Source: Citrobacter portucalensis
GTDB taxonomy: Bacteria > Pseudomonadota > Gammaproteobacteria > Enterobacterales > Enterobacteriaceae
Reading direction: 5' to 3'
Assembly: GCF_002042885.1 (NCBI RefSeq)
Contig: NZ_MVFY01000005.1
Coordinates: forward strand, 248,001 to 312,000
Length of the DNA: 64,000 nucleotides
The stretch's first letter is position 1. Each line of letters begins with the position of its first letter. The position numbers and the translations under genes are program-made. Positions 43,600 to 54,526 of this stretch are shown in pieces. Under the pieces are notes generated by a model. The model was given only the letters and a program-made list of their open reading frames with translations, was not told the DNA's origin and ran no database searches.

Positions 43600-44169
43600 T
43601 TACGCCCCTTGCCAGCGGGTGAACAGGTCCTGCGGAAGGGTAATATCAAACTGGTCAAGCACGCGATTAACCGTTTGATTAATCACATCATCGAGCGTTT
43701 GCGGACGATGATAAAACGCCGGGACTGGTGGCATAATTACCGCCCCAATTTCTGCCGCCTGCGTCATCAATCGCAAATGCCCCAAATGCAGCGGCGTTTC
43801 GCGTACACACAGCACCAACGGACGGCGTTCTTTCAACACCACATCCGCCGCACGGGTAAGCAACCCATCGGTGTAACTGTGGACGATGCCAGAAAGCGTT
43901 TTGATTGAACAAGGCAGAATAACCATTCCGGCGGTCTGAAAAGAGCCGGAGGAGATACTGGCGGCGATATCACGGGTATCATGATTCACATTTGCCAGCG
44001 CCTGCACGTCGCGCACAGAGAGGTCCGTTTCCAGCGCCAGCGTCTGTCGGGCAGCGGCACTCATCACCAGGTGGGTTTCCACATCAGTGACGTCACGCAA
44101 TACCTGCAACAGGCGCACGCCGTAAATTGCCCCGCTTGCACCAGAAATACCAATGATGAGTCGTTTCAT
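43600..44169 (-). CDS. ubiX: UbiX, flavin prenyltransferase
   Basis: UbiX makes prenylated FMN, the cofactor for the UbiD decarboxylase in ubiquinone synthesis. The 189-residue flavoprotein has the N-terminal IIGISGASGAIYGVRLLQ, a serine-rich SSGSFQTAGMVILPCSIKTL, and the RRPLVLCVRETPLH segment that binds the prenyl phosphate. It follows purF in the same direction after a hairpin. Confidence 0.96.
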   Translation of the reverse strand: MKRLIIGISGASGAIYGVRLLQVLRDVTDVETHLVMSAAARQTLALETDLSVRDVQALANVNHDTRDIAASISSGSFQTAGMVILPCSIKTLSGIVHSYTDGLLTRAADVVLKERRPLVLCVRETPLHLGHLRLMTQAAEIGAVIMPPVPAFYHRPQTLDDVINQTVNRVLDQFDITLPQDLFTRWQGA

Positions 44170-44223
44170 GTGTAATCGCCCTTACTTGCTCAGGGCCGAC
44201 TTTGCAGGAAATTACTGTGAGTT

Positions 44224-44256
44224 GCAAGCAAGGACGCAGGTTGCGCCCTTGCTTGC
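44224..44256 (-). terminator. Hairpin between purF and ubiX
   Basis: GCAAGCAAGG and CCTTGCTTGC are perfect 10-base arms extended by CGC/GCG inside. There is no T-run in the minus direction, so partial termination or mRNA stabilisation after purF is more likely than a full stop. Confidence 0.6.
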
Positions 44257-44265
44257 GAGCAAACA

Positions 44266-45783
44266 TTAACCTTCGTTGTGCATCTCAAGGTTTTCCGCTT
44301 CGTTCTGACGCAATACCGCTTTGGCATCGTCATTACGCAGGGAGTCGAGGAAATCGAGATATTGCTGGTCGACGTCTTTGGTAACGTACACGCCGTTAAA
44401 TACTGAACATTCAAACTGCTGAATATCCGGGTTCTCAGCACGGACAGCTTCAATCAGATCGTTCAGATCCTGGAAGATCAGACCATCTGCGCCGATTATC
44501 TGGCGAATCTCGTCCACTTCACGACCATGCGCAATCAGCTCCGTCGCCGTAGGCATATCGATGCCATAAACGTTCGGGAAGCGAATTTCCGGGGCGGCAG
44601 AGGCCAGATACACCTTCTTCGCTCCGGCTTCACGCGCCATCTCGATAATCTGTTCTGAGGTGGTGCCACGCACGATGGAGTCATCCACCAGCAGCACGTT
44701 TTTATCACGGAATTCCGCACGGTTAGCATTCAGCTTACGGCGCACAGATTTACGACGCAACTGCTGGCCCGGCATGATAAAGGTACGGCCCACATAGCGG
44801 TTTTTCACAAACCCCTGGCGGTACGGCTTACCGAGAATACGGGCAATTTCCAGCGCGATATCACAGGAGGTTTCCGGGATTGGGATTACTACGTCGATGT
44901 CCAGATCTTCCCACTCACGGGCAATTTTTTCGCCAAGCTTAGTCCCCATATTCACACGGGCGCTGTAGACGGAAATCTTGTCGATAAAGGAGTCAGGACG
45001 TGCGAAGTAAACGTATTCAAACAGACATGGATTGCTCACCGGGTTATCGGCACACTGACGGGTAAACAGCTGGCCTTTTTCGGTGATGTACACCGCTTCG
45101 CCAGGTGCTACGTCACGCAAGAATTCAAAGCCCAGCGTATCCAGCGCTACGCTCTCAGACGCCACCATGTACTCGGTACGGCCATCGCCAATATCGCGTT
45201 TGCCCATCACCAGCGGACGGATACCGTTAGGGTCGCGGAAGGCAACCATACCGTGACCGATAATCATCGCCACGCAGGCATAGGCGCCGCGAATCTGGCG
45301 GTTGGTTGCCGCAATGGCAGCAAAAATATTGTCGGCTTCCAGCGGGTAATGACGGAAGTTATCCAGCTCGCTGGCGAAAATATTCAGCAGAATTTCAGAA
45401 TCTGAAGTGGTATTGATGTGGCGGCGCTTTTCTTCAAACAGCTTTTTACGCAACTCATGCGCGTTGGTCAGGTTGCCATTGTGGGCAAGCGTAATGCCAT
45501 ACGGTGAGTTGACGTAAAAAGGTTGAGCTTCGGAGGCGCTGGAGCTGCCAGCCGTTGGGTAACGCACATGACCGATGCCCATATTGCCCTGCAAACGCTG
45601 CATATGGCGCGCTTCAAAAATATCGCTCACCATTCCGTTTGCTTTACGCAAGCGGAAGCAGTTGTTGGCATCAATGGTGATGATGCCCGCAGCATCCTGA
45701 CCACGATGCTGGAGCACCGTTAACGCGTCATAAATCGACTGGTTTACCGGCATAACACCGGCGATACCGACAATACCGCACAT
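44266..45783 (-). CDS. purF: PurF, amidophosphoribosyltransferase
   Basis: PurF catalyses the first step of purine synthesis, PRPP plus glutamine to phosphoribosylamine. The 505 residues begin [10 protein letters not shown], placing the catalytic cysteine at position 2, exposed after methionine removal. The N-terminal glutaminase domain runs to about 230. The PRPP-binding loop [12 protein letters not shown] lies in the C-terminal domain. cvpA is 33 bases upstream, and a PurR operator precedes cvpA. Confidence 0.98.
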   Translation of the reverse strand: MCGIVGIAGVMPVNQSIYDALTVLQHRGQDAAGIITIDANNCFRLRKANGMVSDIFEARHMQRLQGNMGIGHVRYPTAGSSSASEAQPFYVNSPYGITLAHNGNLTNAHELRKKLFEEKRRHINTTSDSEILLNIFASELDNFRHYPLEADNIFAAIAATNRQIRGAYACVAMIIGHGMVAFRDPNGIRPLVMGKRDIGDGRTEYMVASESVALDTLGFEFLRDVAPGEAVYITEKGQLFTRQCADNPVSNPCLFEYVYFARPDSFIDKISVYSARVNMGTKLGEKIAREWEDLDIDVVIPIPETSCDIALEIARILGKPYRQGFVKNRYVGRTFIMPGQQLRRKSVRRKLNANRAEFRDKNVLLVDDSIVRGTTSEQIIEMAREAGAKKVYLASAAPEIRFPNVYGIDMPTATELIAHGREVDEIRQIIGADGLIFQDLNDLIEAVRAENPDIQQFECSVFNGVYVTKDVDQQYLDFLDSLRNDDAKAVLRQNEAENLEMHNEG

Positions 45784-45816
45784 ACGTCTTTTCCTCGTTC
45801 AGCAACGACCCAAAGT

Positions 45817-46305
45817 TTATACTTTGGGCAAGAAACTTGACGAGCTTTGCAGATAGTCAAAGAACCATCTGATGATGAAACTGAACTGCGGGATCAGCTG
45901 TGACTTACCCCAGTCTTCACTTTTCGACAGACCGGTAAAGGTATCGAGAAAGAACAGTATGGCGGCGACGATCAACGCTCCACGCAAAGCACCGAAGCAG
46001 ATCCCCAACACCCTGTCGGTACCCGACAGTCCTGTTTTCTCTACCAGTTGGCCTATCACAAAGTTAACGATAGCGCCGACGATAAGTGTCGCGATGAACA
46101 GTATCGCGATAGCAATCCCATTTCGAACCAGTTCGTCTTCAAAGCCCGTAAACCAGACAGACAGGTAAGTGTAGTAATGGCTGGCGACAAAGAAAGCACA
46201 ACCCCAAGTCACCAACGATAATGCTTCACGAACAAAGCCACGGATCAGGCTAACCAGACAGGAAAAACCAATCACCGCGATAATGGCGTAATCAATCCAG
46301 ACCAT
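45817..46305 (-). CDS. cvpA: CvpA, colicin V production / membrane protein
   Basis: A 162-residue inner-membrane protein with four hydrophobic helices (about 4-26, 31-50, 64-86, 102-124). It is needed for colicin V export in E. coli and has been tied to bile-salt and envelope stress tolerance in enterics. It is the first gene of cvpA-purF(-ubiX). Confidence 0.95.
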   Translation of the reverse strand: MVWIDYAIIAVIGFSCLVSLIRGFVREALSLVTWGCAFFVASHYYTYLSVWFTGFEDELVRNGIAIAILFIATLIVGAIVNFVIGQLVEKTGLSGTDRVLGICFGALRGALIVAAILFFLDTFTGLSKSEDWGKSQLIPQFSFIIRWFFDYLQSSSSFLPKV

Positions 46306-46361
46306 ATGTGTCCCACGATTTTACGCCCTGTCGTCCTGTTCGGGGCGCATTCTAACAGAAA

Positions 46362-46377
46362 AAGAAAACGTTTGCGT
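46362..46377 (-). promoter_or_regulatory. PurR operator upstream of cvpA-purF
   Basis: The minus strand reads ACGCAAACGTTTTCTT, a full match to the purine repressor box (ACGCAAACGTTTNC), 57 bases before cvpA. Confidence 0.93.
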
Positions 46378-46406
46378 AGGGATTTCCTTTCCACGCGTAA
46401 ATAAAA

Positions 46407-46434
46407 ATGGCGCTGAAAAAATCTTCAACGCCAT
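46407..46434 (-). terminator. Hairpin in the dedD-cvpA gap
   Basis: ATGGCGCTGAA and TTCAACGCCAT pair with one mismatch around a 6-base A-rich loop. An AT-rich run, TTTTTATTTA, follows on the minus strand, so it is a likely terminator for dedD. Confidence 0.75.
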
Positions 46435-46458
46435 ACGATTTTATGCCTCTTCGGGCAC

Positions 46459-46494
46459 TGCCGGATGGCGGTGTAAACGCCTTGTCCGGCCTAC
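46459..46494. repeat. REP element between dedD and cvpA
   Basis: TGCCGGATGGCGG...GCCTTGTCCGGCCTAC is a typical single REP unit. Confidence 0.9.
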
Positions 46495-46518
46495 ATCAGA
46501 GCAACGTAACGCAATCCC

Positions 46519-47187
46519 TTAGTTAGGGGTATACCCCATCACCACCCCGCTCAAACCAGAGATCTTCTGCAGCTCGCCCAGCGAGTTCTTCAGCTTATCT
46601 TTGGAGGCGTCAGGTCCTACGAGAATGCGGGTTATTTTACCCTGCACCGGCGTTGACGGGGAAGTATATACCCGGAAGCCCGCGCCACGAAGTTTACCCA
46701 CGATCTCATTGACCTTATCCGCGTTTTTCAATGCACCGAGCTGTACAACATACGCTTTGCCGGTTGGGGCTGGCGCTTCCTCAGCGGCCGGTTTCAGCGC
46801 TGGAGTCGGTGCCGGCGTTGGCGTCGGGGCGACAGCAACAGGCTGCGGCTTCGGTTTAGGTTTCGGTGGTTCCACAGGCGCAGGGACAGGATCTAACTCT
46901 GCGCTGTTTGCCGTCGTCAAACGTGATGGATCCAACGATGGCGCGGCAGCATCACCCGCACGCACCTCTTCTGCCGCCCCTTCCGGCGGCTGAGTCGGCA
47001 GCGCCTGCGTTGCTGCTGGCATCATGTCTGGTTCATCGCGATCGCCGGGTTTAGGCACCAGTGGGATCGCTGCAAATTCATCCTGATAATGCTTTTTCTG
47101 GCCGTCAAGCAGCCCGGGAAGCACAATTACCCCGAGCGCGACCAGCACAATTGTGCCGACTAATCGGTTCTGAAACTTACTCGCCAC
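46519..47187 (-). CDS. dedD: DedD, SPOR-domain cell division protein
   Basis: A 222-residue bitopic protein: a short cytoplasmic N-terminus, one membrane helix (about 10-28, LVGTIVLVALGVIVLPGL), a proline/alanine-rich periplasmic linker (about 90-140, many PKPKP and PTPAP units), and a C-terminal SPOR domain (about 145-220) that binds denuded septal glycan strands. It supports septum constriction. Its start overlaps the end of folC by 11 bases. Confidence 0.95.
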   Translation of the reverse strand: MASKFQNRLVGTIVLVALGVIVLPGLLDGQKKHYQDEFAAIPLVPKPGDRDEPDMMPAATQALPTQPPEGAAEEVRAGDAAAPSLDPSRLTTANSAELDPVPAPVEPPKPKPKPQPVAVAPTPTPAPTPALKPAAEEAPAPTGKAYVVQLGALKNADKVNEIVGKLRGAGFRVYTSPSTPVQGKITRILVGPDASKDKLKNSLGELQKISGLSGVVMGYTPN

Positions 47188-48445
47188 CGCTTCTCCCCAC
47201 GTCTATTACTTCCATGACATGTGCGACAGTGTGAAACGATCCACACACCAACACGGTATCTTCTGGCTTCGCCTCAGCAAGTGCCGCAGCCCATGCCTGC
47301 GCCACGCTGTCATAAGCGTTGCCTTTGCCCAGGTGCTCCAGCAGCTGTTCTGCCGTTGCACCACGCGGCCCTTCCAGGGGCGCACAGTACCAGTCGTCAA
47401 CCACACTTTTCAGCCAGGCCAACGTACCGGCAATATCTTTATCATGTAGCATACCGATAACCGCAAGTACACGCCCGCTTTTCACTAACTTTTTCAGACG
47501 TCCGGTCAGATACTCCGCCGCATGCGGGTTATGGGCAACATCAAAAATCACCCGCGGCGACTCGCTCACAATCTGGAAGCGTCCCGGTAAAATCGCTTGT
47601 TCGATACCGTCACGAATGGCCTGCTCGCTGACGTTAAGGCCGCTTGCGCGCAGTGCGGCCAGTGCGGTTGCAGCATTAGGTTGTGGCACCTGCGGCAACG
47701 GCAGGTGCGCCAGCGTTCCATGAGCATCAGTAAACGACCAGTCGTTCTCCGTGACCGCATAGCGCCAGTCCACACCGCAACGTTGCAAAATCGCCCCGCT
47801 CTCCTGAGCGACATCCGCGATGGTGTAAGGCATTTCCGGTTCGCCGACGATGGCCGGTTTCTCTGCGCGGAAAATCCCTGCCTTCTCACGACCAATACTT
47901 TCGCGATCCGGGCCCAGCCAGTCAGTATGGTCAAGCGCAATACTGGTGACTACTGCGACATCGGCATCGACGATATTGGTGGCGTCAAGGCGGCCGCCTA
48001 ACCCCACTTCCAGAATAACAACATCCAGTTGGGCCTGTTTAAACAGCCAGAGTGCCGATAACGTACCGTATTCAAAGTAAGTCAGGGAAATGTCACCACG
48101 TGCGTCTTCAATCTCAGCAAACGAGGCGGTATGAGCTGATTCCGGCAGTTCACGCCCCTGCACGCGTACGCGTTCCGTGTAGCGCACCAGATGAGGCGAA
48201 CTGTACACCCCAACTTTATAGCCTGCCGCAGTCAGCACAGATTCCAGCGTACGACAGGTTGTGCCTTTCCCATTGGTTCCTGCCACCGTAAAAACAAATG
48301 GCGCAGGTTTCAACACACCCAGTTTACGCGCCACCTCGCTGACGCGTTCAAGGCCCAGATCGATGGTTTTACTGTGCAGGTTTTCAAGATAAGAAAGCCA
48401 CGACGCCAGGGGCGACGCGGCTTGAGGGATACGTTTATTGTCCAT
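47177..48445 (-). CDS. folC: FolC, dihydrofolate/folylpolyglutamate synthase
   Basis: FolC adds glutamate to dihydropteroate and then builds folylpolyglutamate tails. The 422 residues are of the Mur-ligase fold: ATP loop VAGTNGKGTTC, EVGLGGRLDATN, ALDHTDWLG, and AHNPHAA in the C-terminal domain. I start at 48445 (MDNKRIPQAASP), the E. coli length; the longer frame runs back into the terminator. dedD overlaps its end. Confidence 0.95.
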   Translation of the reverse strand: MDNKRIPQAASPLASWLSYLENLHSKTIDLGLERVSEVARKLGVLKPAPFVFTVAGTNGKGTTCRTLESVLTAAGYKVGVYSSPHLVRYTERVRVQGRELPESAHTASFAEIEDARGDISLTYFEYGTLSALWLFKQAQLDVVILEVGLGGRLDATNIVDADVAVVTSIALDHTDWLGPDRESIGREKAGIFRAEKPAIVGEPEMPYTIADVAQESGAILQRCGVDWRYAVTENDWSFTDAHGTLAHLPLPQVPQPNAATALAALRASGLNVSEQAIRDGIEQAILPGRFQIVSESPRVIFDVAHNPHAAEYLTGRLKKLVKSGRVLAVIGMLHDKDIAGTLAWLKSVVDDWYCAPLEGPRGATAEQLLEHLGKGNAYDSVAQAWAAALAEAKPEDTVLVCGSFHTVAHVMEVIDVGRSGGE

Positions 48446-48477
48446 GATGCCTGTAGATTCTTTACGTTGAGAAAAGC

Positions 48478-48508
48478 AAAAGGGCAGCGCCAACCGGCCT
48501 GCCCTTTT
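48478..48508 (-). terminator. Terminator after accD
   Basis: AAAAGGGCAG and CTGCCCTTTT form a 10-bp stem with T-runs on both sides, about 130 bases past the accD stop and just upstream of folC. Confidence 0.85.
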
Positions 48509-48637
48509 TTACACGTCGTTTTCCACGTTGCAGATGTGTTGGCTGTACTCGCACTCCCGAATCACTTAACGGTGTAAGTTCATCGGGATTAACACTCTTG
48601 TCGCCTGCCTGCAACCCGAAACCCATAGCGTAAACTA

Positions 48638-49552
48638 TCAGGCCTCTGGTTCCTGATCGGGAACCGGAGGTACCACTTCGCCTTCACGCGGCTCATCCGG
48701 ATTCGGCGCAGGAAGATTCATCAGCTTCGCCAGGATGCTTGCCAGTTTCAGGCGCATTTCCGGACGGCGAACGATCATATCGATAGCGCCTTTTTCAATC
48801 AGGAACTCGCTGCGCTGGAATCCCGGCGGCAGTTTCTCACGTACGGTTTGCTCGATAACACGCGGACCAGCGAAGCCGATCAGTGCTTTCGGTTCTGCAA
48901 TGTTGAGATCGCCCAGCATCGCGAAGCTTGCGGAAACACCACCCATTGTTGGGTCGGTCAGTACAGAAATATACGGTAAACCGCGTTCCTGCATTTTCGC
49001 CAGCGCAGCAGAGGTTTTCGCCATCTGCATCAAAGACATCAGCGCTTCCTGCATACGCGCCCCGCCAGAAGCAGAGAAGCAGATCAGTGGACAGTTGTCT
49101 TCCAGCGCCTGCTCAACGGCACGGACAAAACGCGCGCCGACCACAGAGCCCATGGAGCCGCCCATAAACGCGAACTCGAATGCAGCAGCAACGACCGGCA
49201 TACCGTGGAGCGTGCCTTTCATCACCACCAGCGCATCTTTCTCGCCGGTTTCTTTCTGCGCAGAAGCCAGTCTGTCTTTGTATTTTTTGGAGTCACGAAA
49301 CTTCAGCACGTCTTTCGGCTCAAGCTCGCTACCCAGTTCCACAAGAGAACCTTCATCTAACAGGCTATGCAGGCGATTGCGCGCCGACATGCGCATATGA
49401 TGGTCACACTTCGGACAGACCTCAAGATTACGTTCCAGCTCAGCACGGTATAAAACCTGACCGCAGCTATCACACTTGGTCCACACCCCTTCAGGAATGC
49501 TTGCCTTGCGGGTGGGAGTAATGTTGCTTTTAATTCGTTCAATCCAGCTCAT
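48638..49552 (-). CDS. accD: AccD, acetyl-CoA carboxylase carboxyltransferase beta
   Basis: AccD is the beta half of the carboxyltransferase that makes malonyl-CoA for fatty acid synthesis. The 304 residues begin with a zinc ribbon (C27, C30, C46, C49) that also binds RNA in E. coli, followed by the crotonase-like domain with the oxyanion glycines in [12 protein letters not shown] and [15 protein letters not shown]. The C-terminal tail is acidic and proline-rich. It has its own 149-base upstream gap. Confidence 0.97.
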   Translation of the reverse strand: MSWIERIKSNITPTRKASIPEGVWTKCDSCGQVLYRAELERNLEVCPKCDHHMRMSARNRLHSLLDEGSLVELGSELEPKDVLKFRDSKKYKDRLASAQKETGEKDALVVMKGTLHGMPVVAAAFEFAFMGGSMGSVVGARFVRAVEQALEDNCPLICFSASGGARMQEALMSLMQMAKTSAALAKMQERGLPYISVLTDPTMGGVSASFAMLGDLNIAEPKALIGFAGPRVIEQTVREKLPPGFQRSEFLIEKGAIDMIVRRPEMRLKLASILAKLMNLPAPNPDEPREGEVVPPVPDQEPEA

Positions 49553-49701
49553 TGGTGACCTTTCTGCCTGAACCCTAGTCAGCTTTGTTATAAGGGGCGC
49601 ATAATGCCATTTTTGCCCCTAACAGACCATGAATGTTGCACATTAAAACATAACAGCCCGAAACTTTGGATAAAAAAGTGGTCGAACCGCTGAGTTACTT
49701 T

Positions 49702-50361
49702 CTATTTTGCAGCCCGTGACGCAGCACGCTTATGGCGAATTACTTCAATCACCCCCGGCAATACGGAAAGGACGATAATCGCCACAATCAATAATTTCAG
49801 GTTTTCCTGGACGATCGGCAGATCGCCGAACAGGTAGCCTGCGTAGGTGAACAACAATACCCACAGCAATGCGCCTACGACGTTATACATCGCAAAGTGA
49901 CGGTAGGACATATGTCCCATACCGGCAACAAACGGCGCAAATGTACGCACGATTGGCACGAAACGCGCCAGGATAATCGTCTTACCGCCATGACGCTCGT
50001 AGAACGCATGGGTTTTATCTAGGTAGCTGCGGCGGAAAATTTTGGAGTTCGGGTTACTGAAAAGTTTTTCCCCGAACAATCGGCCAATCGTGTAGTTCAC
50101 CGCATCGCCCACAATCGCCGCCACAATCATCAGTGCCACCATCAGATGAACATTAAGATCGTTGGTTGGCAGCGCAGAAAGCGCACCCGCAACAAACAGC
50201 AGCGAATCCCCTGGCAGGAATGGTGTCACCACCAGCCCGGTTTCACAGAACAGGATCAGAAACAGAATGGCGTATACCCAGATACCGTATTCCGCAACCA
50301 GCTCCGCCAGGTGCACATCAATGTGCAGGATAAAATCGATAAGAAAGTAAATCAGGTCCAT
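49702..50361 (-). CDS. dedA: DedA-family membrane protein
   Basis: A 219-residue DedA/SNARE-associated (VTT) family protein with several hydrophobic segments. The conserved [19 protein letters not shown] and [25 protein letters not shown] (read in parts) carry the acidic and arginine residues essential in this family, whose members help recycle undecaprenyl phosphate or move lipids. It starts 24 bases after truA, so it is probably in the usg-truA-dedA unit. Confidence 0.94.
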   Translation of the reverse strand: MDLIYFLIDFILHIDVHLAELVAEYGIWVYAILFLILFCETGLVVTPFLPGDSLLFVAGALSALPTNDLNVHLMVALMIVAAIVGDAVNYTIGRLFGEKLFSNPNSKIFRRSYLDKTHAFYERHGGKTIILARFVPIVRTFAPFVAGMGHMSYRHFAMYNVVGALLWVLLFTYAGYLFGDLPIVQENLKLLIVAIIVLSVLPGVIEVIRHKRAASRAAK

Positions 50362-50385
50362 AGTTTTGCCTTTATACGACTCAAA

Positions 50386-51198
50386 TTAGTCCGCCAGAAA
50401 TAGCGGGCCCATTGGCGGTTTTGGCAGGTCGAACCGGTCCGGGTAATCTACCGCAACCAGATACAATCCTTCCGCTTTCGCCGTTGCCGCTGCCAGCGTT
50501 CTGTCCTTTGCCGCTAACAGTTCTGCTATCCAGCTCTCCGGCTGGTTGTTGGCGCCAACTTCCATCAGGCTGCCGACAATATTCCTGACCATATGATGTA
50601 CAAAGGCATTCGCTTTAATATCCACCACCACATATGCACCGAAACGTTCGACGTTAATGTGCATCACGTTTCGCCACGGCGTGCGCGACTGACACTGCAC
50701 CGCTCGAAACGAGGTAAAATCATTTTCGCCAATCAGACACTGGGCCGCACGATGCATACGCTCAGCGTCCAGCGGTTCATAGTAATGGGTTACCCCTTTA
50801 CCCAAAACAGCAGGGCGCAACCGATGATTGTAGATGATGTAGCGATAACGGCGAGCCGTGGCGCTAAATCGGGCATGAAAATCATCGGGTACAGCTTTAA
50901 CCCAGCGCACGGCGATGTCACCAGGTAAATTCGCATTTACCCCCAGTGTCCAGGCCGCATCTTTACGCTGGGCAGTGGTTTCAAAATGCACGACCTGCCC
51001 AGTGCCATGAACGCCCGCATCCGTGCGTCCTGCACAAAAAACATTGATGCGTTCATTCGCCACCTGAGAGAGCGCTTTTTCCAGTTTTTCCTGAACGCTA
51101 CGCACTTCGTTCTGGCGCTGCCAGCCATAATATTTGCTGCCGTCATACTCAATGCCCAGCGCAATTTTATGGGTTGACGGCTGTTGCTGGTCAGACAT
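50386..51198 (-). CDS. truA: TruA, tRNA pseudouridine(38-40) synthase
   Basis: TruA modifies uridines 38-40 in tRNA anticodon arms. The 270 residues include the catalytic D60 in [11 protein letters not shown], and the conserved RYRYIIYN and HHMVRNIVG. Its ATG shares one base with the usg stop (TAATG), so translation is coupled. Confidence 0.97.
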   Translation of the reverse strand: MSDQQQPSTHKIALGIEYDGSKYYGWQRQNEVRSVQEKLEKALSQVANERINVFCAGRTDAGVHGTGQVVHFETTAQRKDAAWTLGVNANLPGDIAVRWVKAVPDDFHARFSATARRYRYIIYNHRLRPAVLGKGVTHYYEPLDAERMHRAAQCLIGENDFTSFRAVQCQSRTPWRNVMHINVERFGAYVVVDIKANAFVHHMVRNIVGSLMEVGANNQPESWIAELLAAKDRTLAAATAKAEGLYLVAVDYPDRFDLPKPPMGPLFLAD

Positions 51199-52211
51199 TA
51201 GTACAGGTACTCCTGCACCAGTTTTTCCGCAATTTTCACCGCCATTAACGCGCCGCCAAAGCGTACGTTGTCCGCCACAGACCAGAACTGAACCTGCTCT
51301 GGCATACCGTAATCATTATGCACGCAGCCAATAGAAAGGTGCGGCGTGCCCGATGCATCGCCAACCTGGGTCGGGAAATCGGTCTCTTCCGACAACACCA
51401 CGTCTTCACCGCGTGAAAACGCATCGCGCGCTTCTTCCGCCGCCAACGGGCGCAGGGCCTCAAAATTAACCATCTGCGCGTGGCCATAAAATACCGGGGA
51501 CTGCACGATGCTGGCAGAGATGAGCAGACCATCATCCTGCATAATTTTGCGCACTTCATCAACGATACGACGTTCTTCACGCACGCTACCTTCACGATCG
51601 GGCAGCAGCGGCAGCATGTTGAATGCCAACTGACGGCCAAAGAAATCATCTTCGTCAATCGGGATGCCGTTAAGCAGTTTTGCACTCTGTCCGGCCAGCG
51701 CATCCACCGCTTTTTTGCCATGAGCGGAAGCTGAGATAATATTGGTCACCGTAATACGCGAAAGCCCACCGTCATCAATCAACGGTTTCAGCGCAGACAG
51801 CAGTTGGCTGGTCAGACTGTTAGGCACCGCAATCACATTGCGGTTACGGTAATCCGCCAGCACGAACGGGTTAACGTCCGGAACCACCAGCGGAACGTCT
51901 GGCTCAAGCGCGAACAGACCGCTGCTGTCGATCACCAGGCAACCCGCATTAGTGGCTTCTTCTACCCAGGCGGCGGTGGCTTCAGCGCCCGCAACAAAAA
52001 ATGCCAACTGCGCCTGCGTCCAGTCAAAGTCTGCAACGTCCTGCACTATGACCGATTTACCGTTAAAACGCAGATGTTCGCCGGCGCTTTCATTACGCGC
52101 CAGCGCATAAATTTCACCGACCGGGAACTGGCGTTCAGCCAGCGTATCGAGCAGGGCTTCGCCTACGGCGCCCGTTGCGCCCAGAATGGCAATATTCCAG
52201 CCTTCAGACAT
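51198..52211 (-). CDS. usg: Usg, aspartate-semialdehyde dehydrogenase-like protein
   Basis: A 337-residue relative of aspartate-semialdehyde dehydrogenase with an N-terminal Rossmann motif ([16 protein letters not shown]). In true dehydrogenases the loop after VPN holds the catalytic cysteine; here it reads [10 protein letters not shown], with serine at that place. The dehydrogenase activity is therefore probably lost. The role is unknown. It lies between pdxB and truA, and truA starts within its stop codon. Confidence 0.92.
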   Translation of the reverse strand: MSEGWNIAILGATGAVGEALLDTLAERQFPVGEIYALARNESAGEHLRFNGKSVIVQDVADFDWTQAQLAFFVAGAEATAAWVEEATNAGCLVIDSSGLFALEPDVPLVVPDVNPFVLADYRNRNVIAVPNSLTSQLLSALKPLIDDGGLSRITVTNIISASAHGKKAVDALAGQSAKLLNGIPIDEDDFFGRQLAFNMLPLLPDREGSVREERRIVDEVRKIMQDDGLLISASIVQSPVFYGHAQMVNFEALRPLAAEEARDAFSRGEDVVLSEETDFPTQVGDASGTPHLSIGCVHNDYGMPEQVQFWSVADNVRFGGALMAVKIAEKLVQEYLY

Positions 52212-52279
52212 GGTGATTTACTCCAAGAAATACGTAAGCGTCCCTGTCGCATTATTCGACAGGGAGCATTAAGAAGACA

Positions 52280-53416
52280 TTAATGTGCCGGATGATGAAC
52301 AGCGTTAAAACCCAGCTTACACAATAAGGCAGCAGCCGTTGCGTCGTCACACATCACATATAAAGACGACCATTCACGACGCTCAAGGTAATTTTTACGC
52401 AGTTTATCAAACTCACCCGGAATTCCAGCGACTTTGCGCAGCGGCGCATCATCGCGGCGCACATCATACACTAAATGCACCAGCCTTTTCAGCGTTGGCT
52501 GATCTAACGGGCCATGCAGGGTGATACGACCAAATTCCGGCGCGGGTAACAGGGTACTGAGCGCAACGTGCTGCTCGTGACCAATAAACTTACTATAGGC
52601 CTCAAAGACCTGCGTGGTGCCACGCGCTTTTCCTTCGAGGGTATACCCGGCAATGTGCGCCGTGCCGATATCGGCTTTCTCCAGCAACGCCACATTGAGA
52701 TCCGGCTCTCCTTCCCAGACATCCAGCACAACGCTCAGCGACTGACCGGCATTCAATCGGTTCAGCAATGCCGTATTGTCGATGACCGCCCCACGGCAGG
52801 CGTTGATCAGAATGGTGCCCGGCTTCAACCGGCTAATTAGCGCGTCATCCGCCATGTGCAGTGTTTTGTACGGCCCGTCTTTAAACAGCGGGGTATGGAA
52901 AGTCAGCACATCGGCTTGCTCAACCAGTTCATCCAGCGAGCAGAAATTGCCTTCGTCACCGCGATCGGCTCGCGGTGGATCGCACAACAGCGTGCGGATC
53001 CCCAGCGCTTCCAGACGCGCCTGCAAACGCCCGCCCACATTGCCCACACCCACAATGCCTACGGTGCGATCGCGTAACGCAAACCCGTCGCGCTCCGCCA
53101 GCATCAGCAACGCTGAAAAAACATATTCTACGACCGCTATTGCGTTACAACCGGGCGCGGCGGAAAAACCGATCCCCGCCTGCGCAAGCCAGGCGTCATC
53201 TACATGGTCTGTGCCAGCGGTTGCCGTACCGACAAATTTAACCGGTTTTCCGCCAAGCAGTGATTCATTTACTTTCGTCACCGAGCGCACCATTAAAGCA
53301 TCCGCATCATCCAGTTCAGCAACGGGAATCGGACGACCGGGAACCGCTTTGACCTCCCCCAAACGACTGAACAGTTCGCGGGCATAGGGCATATTTTCAT
53401 CAACGAGGATTTTCAC
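52280..53416 (-). CDS. pdxB: PdxB, erythronate-4-phosphate dehydrogenase
   Basis: PdxB is the second enzyme of pyridoxal phosphate synthesis through deoxyxylulose 5-phosphate. The 378 residues show the D-2-hydroxyacid dehydrogenase pattern: NAD motif [13 protein letters not shown], the arginine in [10 protein letters not shown], and the histidine in [14 protein letters not shown]-terminal DUF3410 dimerisation domain (about 290-375) is specific to PdxB. It is divergent from flk. Confidence 0.97.
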   Translation of the reverse strand: MKILVDENMPYARELFSRLGEVKAVPGRPIPVAELDDADALMVRSVTKVNESLLGGKPVKFVGTATAGTDHVDDAWLAQAGIGFSAAPGCNAIAVVEYVFSALLMLAERDGFALRDRTVGIVGVGNVGGRLQARLEALGIRTLLCDPPRADRGDEGNFCSLDELVEQADVLTFHTPLFKDGPYKTLHMADDALISRLKPGTILINACRGAVIDNTALLNRLNAGQSLSVVLDVWEGEPDLNVALLEKADIGTAHIAGYTLEGKARGTTQVFEAYSKFIGHEQHVALSTLLPAPEFGRITLHGPLDQPTLKRLVHLVYDVRRDDAPLRKVAGIPGEFDKLRKNYLERREWSSLYVMCDDATAAALLCKLGFNAVHHPAH

Positions 53417-53521
53417 GTCTTTCGCACCTGTTTGAGAACGAGAGTTAACCGGGCAAGTGTGCCATAATCTCGCCGCCAGGCATACTGCGAGACCTGGTCA
53501 GCACAGATTTAAGGAACAGAG

Positions 53522-54526
53522 ATGATGCAGCCCATTTCAGGTACGCCCGCACGCCCTCCCGGCGAAGGCCAAAATGCCCCTTCCGCTGCGGGTGAACAAC
53601 CGCTATCCACGCAACAACGTACTGTGCTGGAACGGCTAATTACCCGTTTGATTTCACTCACCCAGCAGCAAAGCGCTGAGGTGTGGGCCGGAATGAAGCA
53701 CGATCTGGGCGTCAAAAGTGATACGCCGCTGCAATCACGTCACTTTCCTGCCGCTGAGCAAAACCTTAACCAACGACTGGGGGTTGCTCAGCAAAATCAT
53801 GTTAATCGTCAGGTGCTTTCGCAGCTCACTGAATTACTGAGCCAGGGAAATAATCGCCAGGCGGTGAGTGATTTTATCCGTCAGCAGTATGGGCAAACGG
53901 CGCTCAGCCAGCTCACGCCTGAGCAGTTGAAGAACGTGCTCACGCTGCTGCAACAAGGACAGCTGTCGATACCGCAGCCGCAGCAGCGCCCGGCTACCGA
54001 TCGCCCTTTGCTCCCCGCAGAGCACAATACGCTGAACCAGTTAGTTACCAAACTGGCGGCGGCCACGGGAGAATCCGGGAAGATGATCTGGCAGTCGATG
54101 CTGGAGTTGTCTGGCGTAAAAAGCGGTGAGCTGATCCCTGCCAAACAGTTTACGCACCTGGTCACCTGGCTGCAGGCGCGCCAGACGCTCAGCCTGCAAA
54201 GCGCACCAACGCTACAAACGCTCCAGGCGGCGCTGAAGCTGCCATTAGAGCCGAATGAGCTGACAGCGATAAAAGAATACGCGCAGCAGACGTATCAGAT
54301 CCAACCACAATCGATTCTGACCACGGTGCAGGTGCAGGACTTGCTCAATCAAATTTTCCTGCGTCGCGTGGAACGAGAACGTGAGCTCAGCGAGCCGCGT
54401 CATCTGCAGCCCATTTACAGCCCGTTCGCGCCGATGATTGAAACGGTTAAATCTCTGTCGGCACGACCGGGACTGCTGTTTGTTGCGTTGATAATTGCGT
54501 TAGCCATTTTCTGGCTGGTCGCTTAA
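53522..54526 (+). CDS. flk: Flk, flagellar regulator / RflH
   Basis: A 334-residue protein, soluble for most of its length with a single C-terminal membrane anchor (about 313-333). In Salmonella it prevents premature export of the anti-sigma factor FlgM before the flagellar P- and L-rings are complete. The glutamine-rich body has two related segments around [23 protein letters not shown]. The N-terminus is proline-rich and variable. Its last 4 bases overlap the converging yfcJ. Confidence 0.93.
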   Translation: MMQPISGTPARPPGEGQNAPSAAGEQPLSTQQRTVLERLITRLISLTQQQSAEVWAGMKHDLGVKSDTPLQSRHFPAAEQNLNQRLGVAQQNHVNRQVLSQLTELLSQGNNRQAVSDFIRQQYGQTALSQLTPEQLKNVLTLLQQGQLSIPQPQQRPATDRPLLPAEHNTLNQLVTKLAAATGESGKMIWQSMLELSGVKSGELIPAKQFTHLVTWLQARQTLSLQSAPTLQTLQAALKLPLEPNELTAIKEYAQQTYQIQPQSILTTVQVQDLLNQIFLRRVERERELSEPRHLQPIYSPFAPMIETVKSLSARPGLLFVALIIALAIFWLVA

